From: Gracilibacillus halophilus YIM-C55.5
GTDB taxonomy: Bacteria; Bacillota; Bacilli; Bacillales; Amphibacillaceae
Reading direction: 5' to 3'
DNA: 35,943 nucleotides
Assembly (NCBI RefSeq): GCF_000359605.1
Contig: NZ_APML01000020.1
Span: 1-35,943, forward strand
Below the pieces are notes generated by a model. That model made no database searches. It saw only the letters and a program-made list of their open reading frames with translations, and had not been told where the DNA came from. Positions within the stretch are counted from its first letter, which is position 1; every line of letters begins with the position of its first letter. A program made the position numbers and the translations under genes. Shown here piece after piece: positions 24,330-32,162 of the stretch.

Positions 24330-24887
24330 ATGAAAAGTCCAAATATGCAAAAACACTTTCGTAAATTGCATGAACAAAGAGAAGAGATAAATGGTGAATT
24401 AGCAAACTTTCAGCATCAAAAATGGATTCGACCTTATGAAGATAAGTGGTCATGGGGCGAAACTTATTATCATTTATACTTAATGATCAAATGGTTTCGA
24501 AGAATCAGTAAATGTTATACTCCCTTATCCATACCTACTGCCATCCTAAGAAAGCATAAACCCTATGAGACTCATAGCATTGATGCTTTCACAAAATATA
24601 AAGAAAAAAATAAGAAACCAATGAAAGCTCCTTTTATCCTAGTGCCACCAAAGAATATACGATACAGAGTCAATTTTGATTCGTTGATAGAGGCTTTAGA
24701 TAACGAGACGAAACAATTAGAGAGACAAGTTTCAAACATTAGTGACAACGTAGCAGGTCATATACGCTTCTTGGATCCGATAGCAAACTACCCTAATTTA
24801 ATTCAAAGCATTGACCTACTAGGCATACACGAAAAACATCATTTTTTATTATGCAAAAAATACTATAGTGAAAGTACACAAAAATGA
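24330..24887 (+). CDS. DinB-superfamily metal-dependent protein
   Basis: A 185-residue protein with a four-helix DinB/YfiT-like pattern: His48 in SWGETYYHLYLM at the end of helix 2, and HEKHH (His167, His170, His171) near the C-terminus, which would be the usual three-His metal site. Members include bacillithiol S-transferases and metal-dependent hydrolases. It is the last gene of the operon, 17 bases after the PPTase, with GGGAGG ten bases before the ATG; frames starting at 24309 or 24312 overlap the PPTase stop. Possible roles are thiol conjugation or detoxification of a reactive amino-ketone, or a tailoring hydrolysis or cyclisation. Function within the pathway is not determined by sequence. 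Confidence 0.72.
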   Translation: MKSPNMQKHFRKLHEQREEINGELANFQHQKWIRPYEDKWSWGETYYHLYLMIKWFRRISKCYTPLSIPTAILRKHKPYETHSIDAFTKYKEKNKKPMKAPFILVPPKNIRYRVNFDSLIEALDNETKQLERQVSNISDNVAGHIRFLDPIANYPNLIQSIDLLGIHEKHHFLLCKKYYSESTQK

Positions 24888-25064
24888 CCGATATGAAATT
24901 TTATGAGGGTTAAATCACGATGTCATCGGATCGATTAAAAGCTCACTAGGTTGTCGTGCAGCCTCTTCACTTCCCTGTTATTCTCCAACAGATTCCTCAT
25001 CTTTTTTATACGGTCAACATAGTTTTCATTAAGCTAGTTCATATCGGCGATCATAATTAGAGAT
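24888..25064. other. Convergent intergenic region with a short coding remnant
   Basis: This is the 177 bases between the biosynthetic operon (+) and the DUF262 pair (-). CCGATATGAA (24888-24897) is repeated inverted at 25038-25047, and GGTTAAATC (24908-24916) at 25062-25070; the pairs interleave rather than nest. On the minus strand 25033-24935 is open and encodes a charged helical fragment (YVDRIKKMRNLLENNREV...) without a start, which looks like the tail of a lost gene. No terminator with a T-run is visible for either operon. Confidence 0.35.
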
Positions 25065-26834
25065 TTAACCTTGCAGAATTTGATACATATCATCTTTATG
25101 AATTTCCGATATTTCTACGTCCCAAACGCCTTGATTAATATACATCATTTCTTTCATTATGATCAGTTTTAAACTTTGATGCACGATGCTCGGATACGAG
25201 TTCACCTTACCAGCAGGCGGTAAATTAGAAAACTTAGAGTTCCCGGAAACGGTCACCAAAGCCAAGTTACCAAAACTATCTAAATCACTTGATTCCCAGG
25301 TTGCACCAGCAACTGGATTTTGTGGATTGAAGTGTTCAATAGATGTTCTAAATGAGAATTGCCAATCTTCTTGTAGAGGTGAAATGATCTTATTGTCTTT
25401 ATAAGAATATCCATCTCGATACAGTAAGTAATCAAGATATGAAAATACGATTCGTTCAATTCTAAAACCACTGGCATTAGTAAAGTTAGACTCCTGTACT
25501 TTTTCATTACAATAATCTTCCAAAGTTGTTAAGATATCGCTTGTTTCATCCTCTAATAAGGTAGCCAATAGCAAAGGAATCCAGTGCATCGTCTTTGGTG
25601 ACGTATATGTAATACGGAGACAAGCTTGAAGTGTTCTAATCTGCTTATTTTTTTGAGCATCATCACCGCCAAAGGTTCCTACATATTTCGGTTTCGCTCC
25701 ATGTTTATCCGTGTATTTCTCTAACCGTTGCAAGGACCACCTTCCTGTTTCCTTATAATCTCTAACAAATTCGCGTTTTAGAACATATTTATCAAATAAG
25801 ACTCGACATTTCAACAAATGATAAAGGAAGTCTTTCGCTTGCTTTTCATTAGACCAAGCCCAAGATATGTTGTCTAAGAAATTTTTATCATCCAAACTAG
25901 CATCTTCGTCAACCTTTTTTTGCAAAACCGTATTGACTTGCAAAATAAAGTTTGGAAATGTCACAGTAGATTCAAACCGTTCATTCTCAGGTTCATCTTG
26001 TTCAGTTTTTATCTCTTTATATTCAGGTTTTTCTAAAATATCGAGTAGTGTTTTAGATTTCTCCACCTCTTCATTTTCATCCGGCAAAATTGTTTTTATA
26101 TCGTCAAACTTGTTTACTGAATCATTTAAACTAGACCAGTCCTTCGTAAACAACTTTTCCCTGTTAGTCACGTCAGCATTCATTTGTACATATGAATTCA
26201 TGTTTGCACATATTTCCCAAATGAATGCAGCCGTTCTTTTATCTTGAGCAGTTGTTAGAACACTTAGAAGTTTTGCTTTAGCTATTTCATGAAGTTCCAA
26301 TTGCTCTCCTCTAGTATTCATTATTTCAAAATAATGATTCAAATCGATATTAGGAGGTACTTGGACACGGATGAGTTTTACTTGATCCAATTTCTTTTTG
26401 AATGCTGATTTATCAATGTTTTCTTTAATAAAATAATTTTCAATCATTTGATAGCCATTGATAATTTCAGTTGATAATAATTCTTCTTGCATATCATTAC
26501 TTGCTCCATCACTAATAAATCGAAGTGTCCGGTTCGACTTCTCTCTTGCCTCAAATCGCAATGCATCTTTTAAAAATGCTAGTCCTAAATATTTTTCTAG
26601 CAAATATATTGTCGTTAATCGCTGTTGACCGTCAATAACTTCATAAACGTCATTATCTTTTTGATTCACAATTAAATTACCTAAGAAATAATCATTTTCA
26701 GCACTATGAATATCCTCAATCAATTGTTCAATCTGCACTTCTTCCCATGCATAGTTTCTCTGATAAATAGGAATTTCATAATGAACATTATCAAACACAT
26801 TAGATACTGACATCACTTTTATAATATTTTCCAT
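25065..26834 (-). CDS. DUF262 and DUF1524 (HNH-like) protein, GmrSD-like
   Basis: A 589-residue protein. The N-terminal DUF262 domain has the ParB/sulfiredoxin-like motifs IPIYQRNYAW (about 22-31) and VIDGQQRLTT (about 66-75), thought to bind and hydrolyse nucleotides. The C-terminal DUF1524 domain shows SIEHFNPQNP, then LDSFGNLALVTVSGNSKFSNLPPAGK, an HNH-type nuclease pattern; the HIxPQ motif reads HFNPQ. This is the architecture of GmrSD, a type IV restriction enzyme against modified phage DNA. It starts three bases after the stop of a second DUF262 gene, so both are co-translated. An anti-phage function is inference from family and pairing. Start ATG at 26834 with GGTGG upstream. Confidence 0.88.
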   Translation of the reverse strand: MENIIKVMSVSNVFDNVHYEIPIYQRNYAWEEVQIEQLIEDIHSAENDYFLGNLIVNQKDNDVYEVIDGQQRLTTIYLLEKYLGLAFLKDALRFEAREKSNRTLRFISDGASNDMQEELLSTEIINGYQMIENYFIKENIDKSAFKKKLDQVKLIRVQVPPNIDLNHYFEIMNTRGEQLELHEIAKAKLLSVLTTAQDKRTAAFIWEICANMNSYVQMNADVTNREKLFTKDWSSLNDSVNKFDDIKTILPDENEEVEKSKTLLDILEKPEYKEIKTEQDEPENERFESTVTFPNFILQVNTVLQKKVDEDASLDDKNFLDNISWAWSNEKQAKDFLYHLLKCRVLFDKYVLKREFVRDYKETGRWSLQRLEKYTDKHGAKPKYVGTFGGDDAQKNKQIRTLQACLRITYTSPKTMHWIPLLLATLLEDETSDILTTLEDYCNEKVQESNFTNASGFRIERIVFSYLDYLLYRDGYSYKDNKIISPLQEDWQFSFRTSIEHFNPQNPVAGATWESSDLDSFGNLALVTVSGNSKFSNLPPAGKVNSYPSIVHQSLKLIIMKEMMYINQGVWDVEISEIHKDDMYQILQG

Positions 26835-26837
26835 CGC

Positions 26838-28145
26838 TTACCACCCATTCCAATCACACAATTTGCTGTGAATCTTTTGATATTTTTCAAGATTACTCTC
26901 ATTAGTTTCAGGCTTTTTTAATGTTATTAGTTTTAACTCACCAGGTTCATTCATCTCACTTATTTGAGTAAACATGTCAATTCCCTCATTAATTCTTTCA
27001 TGCTGACCTTGAGAATATTTATTAATCGTCTGGGGATAGACCGCATTCATCACTAGCCTTAATGAATAACTCCAACTGTATAAGTGTCGCATGACAGAAT
27101 CTGTTAAACTCTCAAATCCAAATCGATCCGTAAAAAATAACAAAGAACACTCATAAAGTTGTTTTGTATATATATCCCCAGACCGACGACTAGGAATTTC
27201 TTTATCATGATGAAATGTAACTATTCTTTTTTGGATTTTATCTAATAAACTACCATAATGAAGTACGTAATGAAAAAATCGTCGTCCGCCAATTAGTGGT
27301 TGTGTTAACTGAAATTGATTCAAATCGCTGGTAGCTAATAATTCATTGTTACCTTGATGATTAAACTGTTCTACAAAAAGATTACTTGCTTTATGATATA
27401 GTGCGTAGTTATATATATTATTAGACTTGATACCTTTGAATATATCAATTTTGTTAACAGCGTATCCTACTCCATCTCTCCCTTTATACCACTGCGTTAA
27501 TGGGTATAAATAGTTTTTAAATAAATCGTTGAGATGATCTTGATTGATATTTTCCCACTGATTAATGACATCAATTTTGTGGCTCTCTTCTTCATTATTC
27601 ATCTCTCTTAGATGATAAGATTTCAGTAAATCATGTGGTGCTAATGCTTTTCCACGCGAATTTTGAGAATCAAAGAATTGAAATGCCTCTTGTTCATTAT
27701 CGGTGACAATTTGTACTACAGAGCATTTATTCAGCAGATATTCCTTGTAATTTTGACGTTCATCTTTACTAAGTTCTTTTATTCTTTTATTTAGAATTCG
27801 GTAGTTTTCAACAATGACATTATTAGATAATGGACTATATTTTTCCTTAAAAAGACTTTGATCCTGTGTATTTAGTGGATCTAAACAATAAAGGAGAATA
27901 GACAAAGTTGTTAATCGTTGTTGACCATCAACAATATAATAGTTGTTATTATGTTTGTGAAGAACAATTGATCCTAAACGATATTCATCAACTCCGTTAT
28001 CATAGGCGCTATAGGTATCGTGAAATAGAGTATTCGTTGACTTTACACTCCATGTGTATGGTCTTTGATATTCTGGAATTTTCAAATTCAATGTAAATAA
28101 CTTCTGAACTTCAACAATTGCAAGTTCTCTTTCAATGAGTGCCAT
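26838..28145 (-). CDS. DUF262 protein, partner of the downstream GmrSD-like gene
   Basis: A 435-residue protein with its own DUF262 domain: IPEYQRPYTW (about 23-32), YIVDGQQRLTTLS (about 70-82), and the helix motif FFDSQNSRGKALAPHDLLKSYHLRE that follows in many members. It lacks the C-terminal DUF1524 nuclease signature, so it may supply only sensing or NTP hydrolysis while the next gene supplies the nuclease. It is the first gene of the pair, with a GGAGGT site before the ATG and a promoter about 40 bases upstream. Two consecutive DUF262 genes that differ in having the nuclease end suggest a heteromeric complex. Confidence 0.85.
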   Translation of the reverse strand: MALIERELAIVEVQKLFTLNLKIPEYQRPYTWSVKSTNTLFHDTYSAYDNGVDEYRLGSIVLHKHNNNYYIVDGQQRLTTLSILLYCLDPLNTQDQSLFKEKYSPLSNNVIVENYRILNKRIKELSKDERQNYKEYLLNKCSVVQIVTDNEQEAFQFFDSQNSRGKALAPHDLLKSYHLREMNNEEESHKIDVINQWENINQDHLNDLFKNYLYPLTQWYKGRDGVGYAVNKIDIFKGIKSNNIYNYALYHKASNLFVEQFNHQGNNELLATSDLNQFQLTQPLIGGRRFFHYVLHYGSLLDKIQKRIVTFHHDKEIPSRRSGDIYTKQLYECSLLFFTDRFGFESLTDSVMRHLYSWSYSLRLVMNAVYPQTINKYSQGQHERINEGIDMFTQISEMNEPGELKLITLKKPETNESNLEKYQKIHSKLCDWNGW

Positions 28146-28181
28146 TCTGTACCTCCAATATATTGTTCAATGAAATCCTAT

Positions 28182-28210
28182 CTCATATTCGTTTATATAT
28201 TTAATGACAA
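28182..28210 (-). promoter_or_regulatory. Sigma-A promoter of the DUF262 pair
   Basis: On the minus strand TTGTCA (28210-28205) and TATGAG (28187-28182) are 17 bases apart, about 37 bases before the first DUF262 start codon. Confidence 0.55.
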
Positions 28211-28369
28211 GGATGGTGTTTCCATTGAACTATTAAAAGTCTTGTCAAATGTTAATTTTGATCGATTAATTTCTAGATACTTTTCTCTACACCAATCATC
28301 ATACCATATTTACGCCTGCCATCTTATATATAAAGAGCGAACATCAAGTTCATCTCTTGTTGTTGAAGC

Positions 28370-28421
28370 AGACCACTCTAAATGGTCTGGTTTCGATCCT
28401 TATAAGAAGTGATCGAAACCA
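28370..28421. other. Two adjacent inverted repeats upstream of the DUF262 pair
   Basis: AGACCA/TGGTCT (28370-28375 and 28383-28388) is followed at once by TGGTTTCGATC/GATCGAAACCA (28388-28398 and 28411-28421, perfect, 12-base loop). No T-run flanks them on either strand. They lie in the 350 gene-free bases between the DUF262 promoter and the end of the DUF3231 gene; a plus-strand open frame across them has no ribosome site and I do not count it as a gene. Confidence 0.45.
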
Positions 28422-28494
28422 ATTATCGTAACATTCGGAGGATAATTCGGAGGTCTTTTGACGCTTACAATAGCTACCTCTTAACTATTGCTCT

Positions 28495-29508
28495 TTACTT
28501 TCTCAATAGTTCATCACGGTCTAAGGCCCGTGGCGGTTCTTCCATCCACCCATGTTTTATCATGATTTTCGCCCCGTCATCAGCATATTTTAATATCTCT
28601 GCGACAAGCCTGCTATACATTACTCCAATATCCCTTCTCGGACTCATTGACATACTTGAACCATAATAACCTACACTAAGTGCAATTAAACTTGTTGTAT
28701 AAAACATCATTTTCCTGTCAGAAAAAGTGTACGTAATAGAATCAGTAACCTCTGTGTCCCATGTCATAGGAATAGGTAAATCACTTTCATGGAGATATGA
28801 ACCAAATATTTCACAATGCTTGTTTGCTATTTCCTTTCCCCTTATTAGAAATTGTTTTACATCTTCATTCTGAACAACTTGGCTATAACCAATTAAGGTG
28901 GCTTTTCCTAATGCATTCCTTTGAAAGTTGGTATATAGGTTGGTAATTTCGGTACCTGTAAGTGGTCGCTTTTCGCCAAAAAACCCTGCCAAAAAACTTT
29001 TTTGTTTTACAAAATCATATGATTCTGGCCTTGGAAGATATGGTGGCCTAATATACAGCCCTTTTGCCAATAATAGATCGTTGGTTTGTTTGATAAGATT
29101 ATCTGATTCACTTAAACAATGACTAAAAAAGCTATAAACATCTTCTCTCACTGCTACAGGTAAAGCCATGCTATATGCATTTAAACCAATTTTACCTATA
29201 TGATTAACCATATTTAAAAAATAATTATCAGAAAACAATCTTGGGGCAGTCACATCAACATCTTCATTTAATTTAAAGCCATGAGGTACAGGATAACCTT
29301 CCTGAGTGAATATTTCGGCTATTGTGTTAACGTGCAATCGCGAAGTGTCTAATGCATACTGAATAACAGATTTAATTTCCGTGTCTTCCACGATATTTAG
29401 GTAATATTTTAAATGACAAATGGAACCACTATCATTCATATATGTAGTCCATAAATTGGTGATTTCTGCTGATGTTAATTTAATGTTATTGTGTTGGGAA
29501 GAATCCAT
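28495..29508 (-). CDS. DUF3231 family protein
   Basis: A 337-residue soluble protein made of two similar helical halves (about 5-165 and 180-335), each opening with a LTxxEITNLWT/LTGTEITNLYT motif and containing a His-bearing helix, the internal duplication typical of DUF3231. The halves look ferritin-like/CotF-like, and the family is common in spore-forming Bacilli with no established function. The start ATG has GAAGGAGTG upstream. It is a single gene: the DUF262 genes downstream have their own promoter, and the BCCT gene upstream is ended by a terminator. A spore or stress role is plausible but not shown by anything here. Confidence 0.85.
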   Translation of the reverse strand: MDSSQHNNIKLTSAEITNLWTTYMNDSGSICHLKYYLNIVEDTEIKSVIQYALDTSRLHVNTIAEIFTQEGYPVPHGFKLNEDVDVTAPRLFSDNYFLNMVNHIGKIGLNAYSMALPVAVREDVYSFFSHCLSESDNLIKQTNDLLLAKGLYIRPPYLPRPESYDFVKQKSFLAGFFGEKRPLTGTEITNLYTNFQRNALGKATLIGYSQVVQNEDVKQFLIRGKEIANKHCEIFGSYLHESDLPIPMTWDTEVTDSITYTFSDRKMMFYTTSLIALSVGYYGSSMSMSPRRDIGVMYSRLVAEILKYADDGAKIMIKHGWMEEPPRALDRDELLRK

Positions 29509-29642
29509 TTCTCTTCACTCCTTCATCATACTTAACCTCATCTTCAGTTTATCCATTTAGCACCTCTTATATGTAAAGAAGATAAACAAAGGAATGAAGA
29601 GTATTCAAACGTTTTAGTGACACATTTTTAAATTTATGGCTT

Positions 29643-29676
29643 TAAAAAAGAAAAAAACACTATATTGCAAGTGTTT
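29643..29676 (-). terminator. Terminator of the BCCT transporter gene
   Basis: AAACACT (29655-29661) pairs with AGTGTTT (29670-29676); on the minus strand the hairpin is followed by a long T-rich run, about 75 bases past the transporter stop. The rest of 29509-29749 contains no gene. Confidence 0.8.
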
Positions 29677-29749
29677 AATTCACGCGAATCAGATAAATCA
29701 AATGTTTGTCTATCACCTGTGACCATTCTGGCTAAAAATAAGCAATCCA

Positions 29750-31294
29750 TTATCGTGATTTTCTATTTATGATATTTTGTTCTTTCGCCATTTTCTTGGC
29801 TATTTTTGGTGCATCCCAAAGCGATGGAAGAAGGAGTAATGATACTGGTGCTGCTGTCACAACAATAAAGTTTTGTAGCGTACTGACCGTTTCTTCGCCA
29901 ATCGCAAGCAATGAAACAGCAACAACTCCGAACATCAATGCCCAAAATACACGAATTAAGCGATTAGGCTCATCATTTCCACTTAAAGTTACCGCAACAG
30001 TGTAGGACATCGAATCAGCCGTTGTCGCAACAAAAACAATCGATACAATAATAAATCCAATGGCCAGCACAATACCTAATGGGATTTGGTTCATGATCGC
30101 CATCACCGTTGCCGGCATACCACTTTCGTTCAATGCGGTTGAAACAGAACCTGGGTTTTCGATTTCATAAAAAATACCTGAACCCCCAACCACAGTAAAC
30201 CAAAGATTACTGACAATCGGCGCAATAATGGAAACGGCAATAATCAATTCTCTTATTGTTCTTCCTCGAGATATTTTGCTAATAAACATAGCCATCATTG
30301 GACCATAGCCAATAAACCAACCCCAGAAAAAAATCGTCCACGATCCTAACCATGCTTGATCTAGCCGGTATAAACTCATACTCAAAAAGTTTTCTAGATA
30401 AAAGGCTTCTGAACCAACAAATAAATCGATAATATACAAAGTCGGTCCAAGAATTAACATGGTAACCATTAATACAACGACCATACTGACATTGACTCGG
30501 CTGAGCCATTGGATACCACGTTCAACACCGGTTGCCGCTGAGATGGAGGCAATAACAGCTAAAAAGAGAATAATCACTGCCTGTGTGACAAAAGTATTTG
30601 GAATGTTAAATACTGCTTCCAATCCATATCCGACTTGAAGTCCTAAAAAGCCAATGGGTCCAATAGTTCCCGCTGCTGTCGCTACGATAGAGACAATATC
30701 AGCCAATGAGCCAACAAAACTATTTTTAAATATTTTCTTGCCCAACATTGGGTATAAAAAAGTCCGTGGCTTAAGTGGATAGCCTTTATGATAATGAGCA
30801 TACATAAGCACAATCGTCGTTAAAGTGCCTAAACTTGCCCAAGCTGAAAAACCCCAGTGCAAATAACTTTGTGCCATTGCTGGAAATGCTGCTGTTGTCG
30901 TTCCATCTTTGATATCCGTGAATAGCGGAGGCGTTGTTATAAAATGGTACATGGGGCCAGCTGCAGCCCAAAAGACTCCCCCACTCGCTAAAAGTGTACA
31001 CAAAATCATGGCAATCCAACGAAAATTGCCATTCTCCGGACGCTCCATTTTGCCCAGTCGTACGTTTCCATATTTGCTAAAAGCTAATATCAATCCAATG
31101 ACAAACATTACTAATAATAACACTTGCCAATATGCTCCAAAGTATTTTGCTGTAAAAGTGAATGAATCACTGATCCATTGCCCAACTAATTCTTGATTGA
31201 AATAGGAAGTGATGATGAATAAAGCAAGTAGTCCTCCACTTACAATAAACGTCATCCAATCTAATTTTTTTGTCTTCCTAGTACTGTCATCCAT
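29750..31294 (-). CDS. BCCT-family secondary transporter
   Basis: A 514-residue, twelve-helix transporter of the betaine-choline-carnitine family. Family marks are the helix-break region ASGGVFWAAAGPMYHFITTPP, the helix 7-8 region WTIFFWGWFIGYGP followed by the cytoplasmic KISRGRTIREL motif, and ADSMSYTVAV late in the protein. The usual substrate-box pattern is W-x(2)-Y/W-x-W-W; here the helix 8 aromatic residues are reduced (FWGWFIGYGP), so the ligand may not be glycine betaine itself. It probably imports a compatible solute or an ammonium compound for osmotic protection. AGGAGGA precedes the ATG. It stands alone, with a terminator downstream. Confidence 0.9.
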   Translation of the reverse strand: MDDSTRKTKKLDWMTFIVSGGLLALFIITSYFNQELVGQWISDSFTFTAKYFGAYWQVLLLVMFVIGLILAFSKYGNVRLGKMERPENGNFRWIAMILCTLLASGGVFWAAAGPMYHFITTPPLFTDIKDGTTTAAFPAMAQSYLHWGFSAWASLGTLTTIVLMYAHYHKGYPLKPRTFLYPMLGKKIFKNSFVGSLADIVSIVATAAGTIGPIGFLGLQVGYGLEAVFNIPNTFVTQAVIILFLAVIASISAATGVERGIQWLSRVNVSMVVVLMVTMLILGPTLYIIDLFVGSEAFYLENFLSMSLYRLDQAWLGSWTIFFWGWFIGYGPMMAMFISKISRGRTIRELIIAVSIIAPIVSNLWFTVVGGSGIFYEIENPGSVSTALNESGMPATVMAIMNQIPLGIVLAIGFIIVSIVFVATTADSMSYTVAVTLSGNDEPNRLIRVFWALMFGVVAVSLLAIGEETVSTLQNFIVVTAAPVSLLLLPSLWDAPKIAKKMAKEQNIINRKSR

Positions 31295-31698
31295 TCTTTT
31301 CCTCCTATAATCATTGCCACTTAACTTTTTATCATTTCTTATTCATGTCCTATTTCCATAAACGTATGAATGCAAAAAAGCTAACGTTAAATTTTTTGTC
31401 TTCTAACACAATTAATCAATTATAGGTTAGTGAGGGAAATTAGTCAAAAAACAGCTTATATTTTCATTTATGTAATAAACATGGGGCAAAACTTTGTATT
31501 GGCGGTGCATAGAAATTATGTGAGGAATACTAGACAGTACAGCAAAAATGCGAAGGATGGCAGATATGTTATGAAAGGGAAGCACTATTGCGTTCTGCAT
31601 TCTTTAATAATTTCAAGGAACGACAATTTCTCTCCGTGCATTTTTGCTGTTGATATGACAATAGTTCTAGGGCTTTTTAGCAGTTACAACTAAAATAA
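31295..31698. other. Gene-free region with a long-range 13-bp inverted repeat
   Basis: It contains the leader of the BCCT gene and then about 300 bases without a convincing gene. ACAGCAAAAATGC (31539-31551) is repeated inverted at 31638-31650, 86 bases apart. An 87-codon plus-strand frame spans the repeat but has no ribosome site and no recognisable sequence. Confidence 0.35.
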
Positions 31699-31854
31699 TT
31701 AATATGATGTAATTCCGATAATTACAAAAATAATACCAATTAGTAGAGAAATGAACCCTCCCACTTTAATAATAATCCGCTCTCTCTTAGAACCTATTAC
31801 GCTTAGAATCAAGCCTTCTAATAAAAATAACAATCCAGCAATCATTTTAAACAT
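31699..31854 (-). CDS. Small two-helix membrane protein (51 aa)
   Basis: A short gene with clear signals: GAGGGGAG about eight bases before ATG at 31854, then 51 residues forming two hydrophobic helices (about 3-20 and 31-50) joined by a basic turn (GSKRERIIIK). Third-codon-position use looks coding, with no stop until the natural end after ITSY. Family not recognised; small two-helix proteins of this kind are often membrane or transporter regulators or toxins of type I systems, but nothing here decides this. No antisense RNA or antitoxin was recognised. Confidence 0.6.
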   Translation of the reverse strand: MFKMIAGLLFLLEGLILSVIGSKRERIIIKVGGFISLLIGIIFVIIGITSY

Positions 31855-31920
31855 TCATTTTTCTCCCCTCAATAAATTAAATATTTCTTATCCCGCATAC
31901 ATTTTTATACAATTATTTTA

Positions 31921-32045
31921 TCATATCTCAATTTCTCTTTCAGGCATATTATCCACTCCTTTCTTGTTTATACTTTTCTATAATTTGTTTTGCATCTTTT
32001 AAAGAGATACGCTCTTCCGTTTTGTTTATCTAAAATATTAAAAAA
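31921..32045 (-). pseudogene. Degenerate coding remnants
   Basis: On the minus strand a frame ending at about 31949 encodes NKTEERISLKDAKQIIEKYK and a few more residues, gene-like in composition but with a stop codon just before it and no start. AAAGGAGTGG near its end serves an eight-codon frame (MPEREIEI, 31947-31921) that stops at once. The pattern suggests a small two-gene unit that has decayed. Confidence 0.3.
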
Positions 32046-32051
32046 GCATAA

Positions 32052-32095
32052 AAAAATCGTGGAGTGCATCAATTTTGATGTCCTCCACGATTTTT
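32052..32095. terminator. Bidirectional terminator hairpin
   Basis: AAAAATCGTGGAG (32052-32064) pairs with CTCCACGATTTTT (32083-32095), with a further CATCAA/TTGATG stem inside. It ends the minus-strand membrane protein gene at 32163-32854 and has A- and T-runs for both directions. Confidence 0.9.
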
Positions 32096-32162
32096 ATTTC
32101 ACTCACTGGTTTTTCCCCAGCCTCATTTTTATGATAAACAAATTGTATTTAGTGACACCTTA

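Noticed and set aside
28170..28412. 80-codon plus-strand open frame as a gene
   Set aside because: No ribosome site, runs across inverted repeats and the DUF262 promoter, no recognisable sequence.
31430..31693. 87-codon plus-strand open frame as a gene
   Set aside because: No ribosome site before its start and no family resemblance; spans a long-range inverted repeat.
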